A stretch of DNA of 64,000 nt, from NCBI RefSeq assembly GCF_005517195.1, contig NZ_CP040244.1, forward strand, positions 686,501 to 750,500, read 5' to 3'. This document shows positions 59,867 through 64,000 of this stretch, piece after piece. The translations under genes were made by a program, and so were the position numbers. The notes beneath the pieces were generated by a model that had not been told where the DNA came from, made no database searches, and saw nothing but the letters and a program-made list of their open reading frames with translations. Origin of the DNA: Streptomyces vilmorinianum (GTDB lineage Bacteria; Actinomycetota; Actinomycetes; Streptomycetales; Streptomycetaceae). How positions within the stretch are numbered: the stretch's first letter is position 1; each line of letters begins with the position of its first letter.

Positions 59867-60444
59867 GGCTCGAAGTGTCTGACCCCCTCCGGGGTCACCA
59901 CCGCCTGCACGGGGTGGTCGTGCGGTTCCTCAGGGACCCGGGCGACCACCTCGTTCGCGTAGAGGAGCACCACCAGGGACGGATGCGCGTCCGCGCGGGC
60001 GAGCCGGGCGAGCACGCGGTCGTACGAGCCGCCGCCCCGGCCCAGCCGCATCCCGCGCTCGTCGACCGCGAGGCCGGGCAGCAGCACCACGTCGGCCCCG
60101 CACACGGCCTCCGGCCCGAGCCGCGGCCCCGTCGGCTCCAGCAGGCCCCGGCCGGCCTTCGCCAGGTGCTCCGCACCCTCGTACACGGCCCAGTCGAGAT
60201 CGTTGTCGGGCAGCAGCACCGGCAACAGGACGCGGACGCCCCGCGCGCGCAGCACGTCGAGCAACGCGCGCGTGCCCGGCTCACGGCCCACGGACACATA
60301 GGCGGCGACGGTCGACGCCTCCGCCAGCTCGGCAAGATCTCGTGCCCCCCGGGCGAGCAGCTCACCGGCGGATTCGACATCATGGCTGGTCAGCAGGGCG
60401 CGGGCAGCGAGGAGTTGGCGGCGCAGGGCGGCCTTTTCGGACAT
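59863..60444 (-). CDS. 5-formyltetrahydrofolate cyclo-ligase
   Basis: 193 residues from ATG 60444; an upstream ATG 60498 would add 18. Converts 5-formyl-THF and ATP to 5,10-methenyl-THF. The family motif is LLPGLAVDERGMRLGRGGGSYDRVLA near residue 120. The N-terminal KAALRRQLLAARALL is also typical. Divergent from galU. Confidence 0.93.
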   Translation of the reverse strand: MSEKAALRRQLLAARALLTSHDVESAGELLARGARDLAELAEASTVAAYVSVGREPGTRALLDVLRARGVRVLLPVLLPDNDLDWAVYEGAEHLAKAGRGLLEPTGPRLGPEAVCGADVVLLPGLAVDERGMRLGRGGGSYDRVLARLARADAHPSLVVLLYANEVVARVPEEPHDHPVQAVVTPEGVRHFEP

Positions 60445-60560
60445 GTCGGCCGTCACCGGGAACTCACGTGAACTCACGAACCTCTCGTACCTGTCCATAT
60501 GAACAGGAAGTTAATGGGAGGCCCATCTTCCCCTCATACCGAACGGCTATGGTGCTCGGC

Positions 60561-61487
60561 ATGACTCAGTCGCCCCCCAGGATCAGCAAGGCTGTCATCC
60601 CGGCCGCCGGCCTCGGCACGCGCTTCCTGCCGGCCACCAAAGCGACGCCGAAGGAAATGCTGCCGGTCGTCGACAAGCCTGCGATCCAGTACGTCGTCGA
60701 GGAGGCCGTCGCGGCCGGGCTCTCCGACGTTCTCATGATCACCGGTCGGAACAAACGTCCCCTGGAGGACCACTTCGACCGGAACTACGAGCTGGAGGAG
60801 GCGCTGGCCCGCAAGGGCGACGAGGAGCGCCTCTCCAAGGTGCAGGAGCCCAGCGACCTCGCCACCATGCACTACGTGCGCCAGGGGGCCCCGCGCGGCC
60901 TCGGGCACGCCGTGCTCTGCGCGGCCCCGCACGTCGGCGACCAGCCCTTCGCCGTGCTGCTCGGCGACGACCTGATCGACCCGCGCGACCCGCTGCTCTC
61001 CCGGATGGTGGACATCCAGGAGCGGGAGGGCGGCAGCGTGATCGCGCTCATGGAGGTCGAGCCCTCCCAGATCCACCTCTACGGCTGCGCCGCGGTCGAG
61101 GCGACGATCGACTCGGACGTCGTGAAGGTGACGGATCTGGTCGAGAAGCCGGACCCGGAGGAGGCGCCGAGCAACTACGCGATCATCGGCCGCTATGTCC
61201 TGGATCCGGCCATCTTCGGGATACTGCGGGAGACCGAGCCGGGCCGCGGCGGCGAGATCCAGCTGACCGACGCCCTGCAGAAACTTGCCAAGACGTATCA
61301 ATCAGCGCCTACCGGCGCGGGGAAAATCGGCGGCCCGGTCCACGGCGTCGTGTTCAAGGGCCGGCGCTATGACACCGGTGACCGCGGGGACTATCTGCGT
61401 GCCATTGTCAGACTCGCGTGCGAACGTGAAGACCTGGGACCGGACTTCCGGGCCTGGCTCCGCAGGTACGTCAGCGAGGAGATGTAG
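60561..61487 (+). CDS. galU: UTP-glucose-1-phosphate uridylyltransferase
   Basis: 308 residues from ATG 60561; ATG 60549 is in frame upstream. Makes UDP-glucose for cell-wall and capsular sugars. KAVIPAAGLGTRFLPATKATPKEMLPVVDKPAIQYVVEEA is the nucleotide-binding and active-site block; LLGDDLID and EKPDPEEAPSNYAIIGRYV follow. TATGGT overlapping the upstream ATG could be a -10 element, giving a leaderless or very short leader transcript. First gene of a galU-moeA-moaC-moaB row. Confidence 0.95.
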   Translation: MTQSPPRISKAVIPAAGLGTRFLPATKATPKEMLPVVDKPAIQYVVEEAVAAGLSDVLMITGRNKRPLEDHFDRNYELEEALARKGDEERLSKVQEPSDLATMHYVRQGAPRGLGHAVLCAAPHVGDQPFAVLLGDDLIDPRDPLLSRMVDIQEREGGSVIALMEVEPSQIHLYGCAAVEATIDSDVVKVTDLVEKPDPEEAPSNYAIIGRYVLDPAIFGILRETEPGRGGEIQLTDALQKLAKTYQSAPTGAGKIGGPVHGVVFKGRRYDTGDRGDYLRAIVRLACEREDLGPDFRAWLRRYVSEEM

Positions 61488-61491
61488 CACC

Positions 61492-62829
61492 TTGAGCAGC
61501 AGTACGGCACCGGCGTCCGGCGATCCGTCGAGCGACCCCTGCGCGGGGCCGTCCCGCGGCCTGTGGTCCGTGGACGAGCACCTCGACGACATCCTGGCGG
61601 CGGTCTCCCCGCTCGATCCCATCGAGCTGCAACTGCCCGACGCCCAGGGCTGTGTCCTGGTCGAGGACGTGACGGTGCCGGTCGCGCTGCCCCCCTTCGA
61701 CAACAGCTCCATGGACGGATACGCGGTACGGGTCGCCGATGTCGCCGGTGCCACCGAGGAGTACCCCGCGGTCCTGACCGTGATCGGCGACGTGGCCGCG
61801 GGCGCCGGCGGCCTGCCCGTCGTCGGACCCGGCGAGGCCGCCCGGATCATGACCGGCGCCCCGCTGCCGCCCGGCGCCGAGGCCGTCGTCCCGGTCGAGT
61901 GGACCGACGGCGGTACGGGCGGGGGAGCGGCGAGCGGGATGCGCGCCGCCAGCGCCGCCCCCGAGGGCGCCGCGGGCGAGGTCCGGGTCCACCGCCCCGC
62001 CGAGGCCCGCGCGCACGTCCGCGCGCGCGGCAGCGACGTCCAGGCCGGCGACCTGGCCCTGGAGGCGGGCACGGTCCTCGGGCCGCCCCAGATCGGGCTG
62101 CTCGCCGCGATCGGCCGCGCCACGGTGCGGGTGCGCCCCCGCCCGCGTGTCGTCGTGATCTCCACCGGCAGCGAACTGGTCCAGCCCGGCGAGGAGTTGG
62201 GCGAGGGCCAGATCTACGACTCCAACAGCTTCGCGCTCGCTGCCGCCGCGCGCGACGCCGGAGCCATCGCCTACCGGGTCGGCGCCGTCACCGACGACGC
62301 CGAGAGCCTGCGCGCCACCATCGAGGACCAGCTGATCCGCGCCGACCTGCTCGTCACCACGGGCGGGGTGAGCGTGGGCGCGTACGACGTGGTCAAGGAG
62401 GCGCTGACGGCGGACGGCGAGGTCGACTTCCGCAAGCTGGCCATGCAGCCGGGCAAGCCCCAGGGTTTCGGGACCATCGGCCCCGAGCACATCCCGCTGC
62501 TCGCCCTGCCCGGCAACCCCGTCTCCTCGTACGTCTCCTTCGAGCTGTTCGTGCGGCCGGCGATCCGGGCCCTGATGGGCCTCGGCGATCTCCATCGCCC
62601 GCGCGTCCGCGCCGCGCTCAAGGCCGACAAGGCGCTCTCGTCCCCCTCGGGCCGCCGCCAGTTCCTCCGGGGGACGTACGACGCCGAGTCCGGCACCGTC
62701 ACCCCGGTGGGCGGGGCCGGCTCCCACCTGATCGCCGCGCTCGCGCACGCGAACGCGCTGATCGTCGTACCGGAGGAGAGCACCGCGGTGGAACCCGGCG
62801 GCGACCTGGACGTGGTCCTCCTCGGCTGA
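61492..62829 (+). CDS. moeA: Molybdopterin molybdenumtransferase MoeA
   Basis: 445 residues from TTG 61492 (GAGGAG 9 nt upstream, 4 bp after the galU stop). Inserts molybdate into adenylated molybdopterin. Motifs: LPPFDNSSMDGYAV near residue 65, IMTGAPLPPGAEAVVPVE near 120, VVVISTGSEL and DSNSFALAAAARDAG, LVTTGGVSVGAYDVVKEAL near 285, and GNPVSSYVSFELFVRP near 345. Serves the Mo-enzymes of the cell, including the one at 46451. Confidence 0.95.
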   Translation: MSSSTAPASGDPSSDPCAGPSRGLWSVDEHLDDILAAVSPLDPIELQLPDAQGCVLVEDVTVPVALPPFDNSSMDGYAVRVADVAGATEEYPAVLTVIGDVAAGAGGLPVVGPGEAARIMTGAPLPPGAEAVVPVEWTDGGTGGGAASGMRAASAAPEGAAGEVRVHRPAEARAHVRARGSDVQAGDLALEAGTVLGPPQIGLLAAIGRATVRVRPRPRVVVISTGSELVQPGEELGEGQIYDSNSFALAAAARDAGAIAYRVGAVTDDAESLRATIEDQLIRADLLVTTGGVSVGAYDVVKEALTADGEVDFRKLAMQPGKPQGFGTIGPEHIPLLALPGNPVSSYVSFELFVRPAIRALMGLGDLHRPRVRAALKADKALSSPSGRRQFLRGTYDAESGTVTPVGGAGSHLIAALAHANALIVVPEESTAVEPGGDLDVVLLG

Positions 62830-62886
62830 GGAGGGCCTGGTGGCGGTACCGTGGCGTCCCACACAGCGACCGGGAGTGTCACAGCA

Positions 62887-63384
62887 ATGAGCGCGCAGCA
62901 AGGACTCACCCACATCGACGAGGCGGGCGCGGCCCGCATGGTCGACGTCTCCGGGAAGGACGTCACGGCGCGGACCGCACGGGCCAGTGGCCGCGTCCTC
63001 GTCTCGCCGCGCGTGATCGAGCTGCTGCGGGGCGAGGGCGTACCCAAGGGCGACGCGCTCGCCACCGCCCGGATCGCCGGGATCATGGGCGCCAAGAAGA
63101 CCCCCGACCTGATCCCGCTCTGCCACCCGCTGTCCGTCTCGGGCGTGACGCTCGACCTCACGGTGGCGGACGACGCGGTCGAGATCCTGGCGACCGTGAA
63201 GACGACGGACCGCACGGGCGTCGAGATGGAGGCCCTGACGGCGGTGTCGGTGGCCGCGCTGACGGTCGTCGACATGATCAAGGCGGTCGACAAGGGCGCG
63301 GTCATCTCCGACGTACGGGTGGAGGAGAAGACGGGCGGCAAGTCCGGCGACTGGAGCCGGGGGCCGGAAGGGACGGAGTCGTGA
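62887..63384 (+). CDS. moaC: Cyclic pyranopterin monophosphate synthase MoaC
   Basis: 165 residues from ATG 62887. Second step of molybdopterin synthesis, acting on the MoaA product. Motifs: [23 protein letters not shown] at the start, [13 protein letters not shown] near 75, and [24 protein letters not shown] near 115 with the catalytic Lys. The stop overlaps moaB (GTGA). Confidence 0.96.
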   Translation: MSAQQGLTHIDEAGAARMVDVSGKDVTARTARASGRVLVSPRVIELLRGEGVPKGDALATARIAGIMGAKKTPDLIPLCHPLSVSGVTLDLTVADDAVEILATVKTTDRTGVEMEALTAVSVAALTVVDMIKAVDKGAVISDVRVEEKTGGKSGDWSRGPEGTES

Positions 63385-63971
63385 CGCGCGCGGGCCGGGT
63401 GAGCGAGACCCACGCCCACGAGACCCACGCCCCGGAGACCCACGCCGCCGAGGAGCTGGGTCCGGAGACCGGCGGTGCTCTCGGCGCCCCCTACTCCGCG
63501 CTCGTCGTCACCGCGTCCAACCGGGCCTCGGCGGGCGTGTACGAGGACAAGGGCGGCCCGCTGATCGCCGAAGGGCTGCGGCGGATGGGCTTCGCCGTGG
63601 ACGGACCGCAGGTGGTCCCGGACGGCGCACCGGTCGAGGCCGCGCTGCGAGCAGGCGTCGAGGCCGGGTACGACGTCATCCTCACCACCGGCGGCACCGG
63701 CATCTCGCCGACCGACGCCACCCCCGAGGCCACCCGCCGGGTCCTCGACCACGAGATCCCCGGGATTCCCGAGGCGATCCGCGCGTACGGCCGGGAGAAG
63801 GTCCCGACCGCCGCGCTCTCCCGCGGCCTCGCGGGCGTCGCGCGCGGGACGCTGATCGTGAACCTGCCCGGCTCCTCCGGCGGCGTCCGCGACGGGCTGG
63901 CCGTCCTGGAGCCGCTCCTCGTCCACGCGGTCGACCAGATCCGCGGCGGCGACCACCCGAGACCGTCATGA
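63381..63971 (+). CDS. moaB: MoaB/Mog-like molybdopterin adenylyltransferase
   Basis: 196 residues from GTG 63381. Adenylates molybdopterin before Mo insertion. The first ~35 residues are an unusual His-Glu-Thr repeat tail; the domain starts near 38 ([27 protein letters not shown]), with [35 protein letters not shown] as the active-site region and [14 protein letters not shown] near the end. The stop overlaps the next gene (ATGA). Confidence 0.93.
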   Translation: MTRAGRVSETHAHETHAPETHAAEELGPETGGALGAPYSALVVTASNRASAGVYEDKGGPLIAEGLRRMGFAVDGPQVVPDGAPVEAALRAGVEAGYDVILTTGGTGISPTDATPEATRRVLDHEIPGIPEAIRAYGREKVPTAALSRGLAGVARGTLIVNLPGSSGGVRDGLAVLEPLLVHAVDQIRGGDHPRPS

Positions 63972-64000
63972 TCCCCTCCTGGCCCGTGGTCCTGGTCGAC
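63968..64000 (+). CDS. Start of next gene (cut by window edge)
   Basis: ATG 63968 overlaps the moaB stop and opens a frame ([11 protein letters not shown]) that runs off the window. Too short to name. Confidence 0.55.
   Translation, partial: MIPSWPVVLVD

Overview
The window is chromosomal DNA of a high-GC actinomycete, almost certainly a Streptomyces. Evidence: very GC-rich third codon positions, frequent GTG/TTG starts, the HrdD-type sigma factor with a SigR-type promoter, MscL and FmdB of streptomycete type, a TTA (bldA-type) codon, and many long GC hairpins between genes. I read about 59 protein genes, one tRNA gene and several gene remnants. No rRNA genes, CRISPR array, intact insertion sequence or recognisable integrase was seen.

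Layout. 1-4.6 kb: the 3' end of a D,D-carboxypeptidase, membrane proteins and a Fe(II)/2-oxoglutarate oxygenase carrying a TTA codon. 4.7-8.7 kb: an accessory strip. A 2.8-kb insert with an archaeal-type ATPase gene appears to sit between tRNA-Arg(CCU) and the tRNA's own terminator, bounded by a 13-bp direct repeat; beyond the tRNA lie three gene remnants. 8.7-10.8 kb: a leftward stress/enzyme operon (VOC protein, AraC regulator, flavin-binding protein, DUF1801 protein). 11-14.4 kb: three tandem anchored secreted proteins of one family. 14.6-26.3 kb: an antiporter, an acyl-CoA ligase, an M6 protease, a TetR/MFS efflux pair, a MarR/LigB-dioxygenase pair and a questin-oxidase-like protein. 26.5-30.3 kb: hrdD and a WYL regulator divergent from an efflux pump. 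30.5-34.6 kb: the fructose operon fruR-fruK-fruA. 34.7-40.4 kb: a secreted collagen-like protein divergent from a glycosyltransferase, a DUF6227 protein, a P1-type peptidase and an LtrA-like protein.

40.5-50.6 kb is the most unusual block. It holds a NarK-type transporter, pyruvate formate-lyase and its activase, a b-type membrane subunit, a cytoplasmic molybdopterin oxidoreductase, a four-cluster ferredoxin subunit, a Tat-anchored Rieske protein and a small membrane protein. Gene overlaps indicate one unit from the membrane subunit onward. The same 14-bp motif, resembling the DosR/DevR/OsdR hypoxia box, precedes both narK and pflB. I infer a low-oxygen module that makes formate and couples a molybdoenzyme to the membrane.

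50.7-64 kb is mostly core: mscL, an SAF-domain protein, methylthioadenosine phosphorylase, an FmdB zinc-ribbon protein with a CIRCE-like element, an MFS protein, a K+/H+ antiporter with a probable CTG start, a penicillin-acylase-like hydrolase, 5-formyl-THF cyclo-ligase, and galU-moeA-moaC-moaB. The molybdenum-cofactor genes could supply the molybdoenzyme of the 46-kb block.
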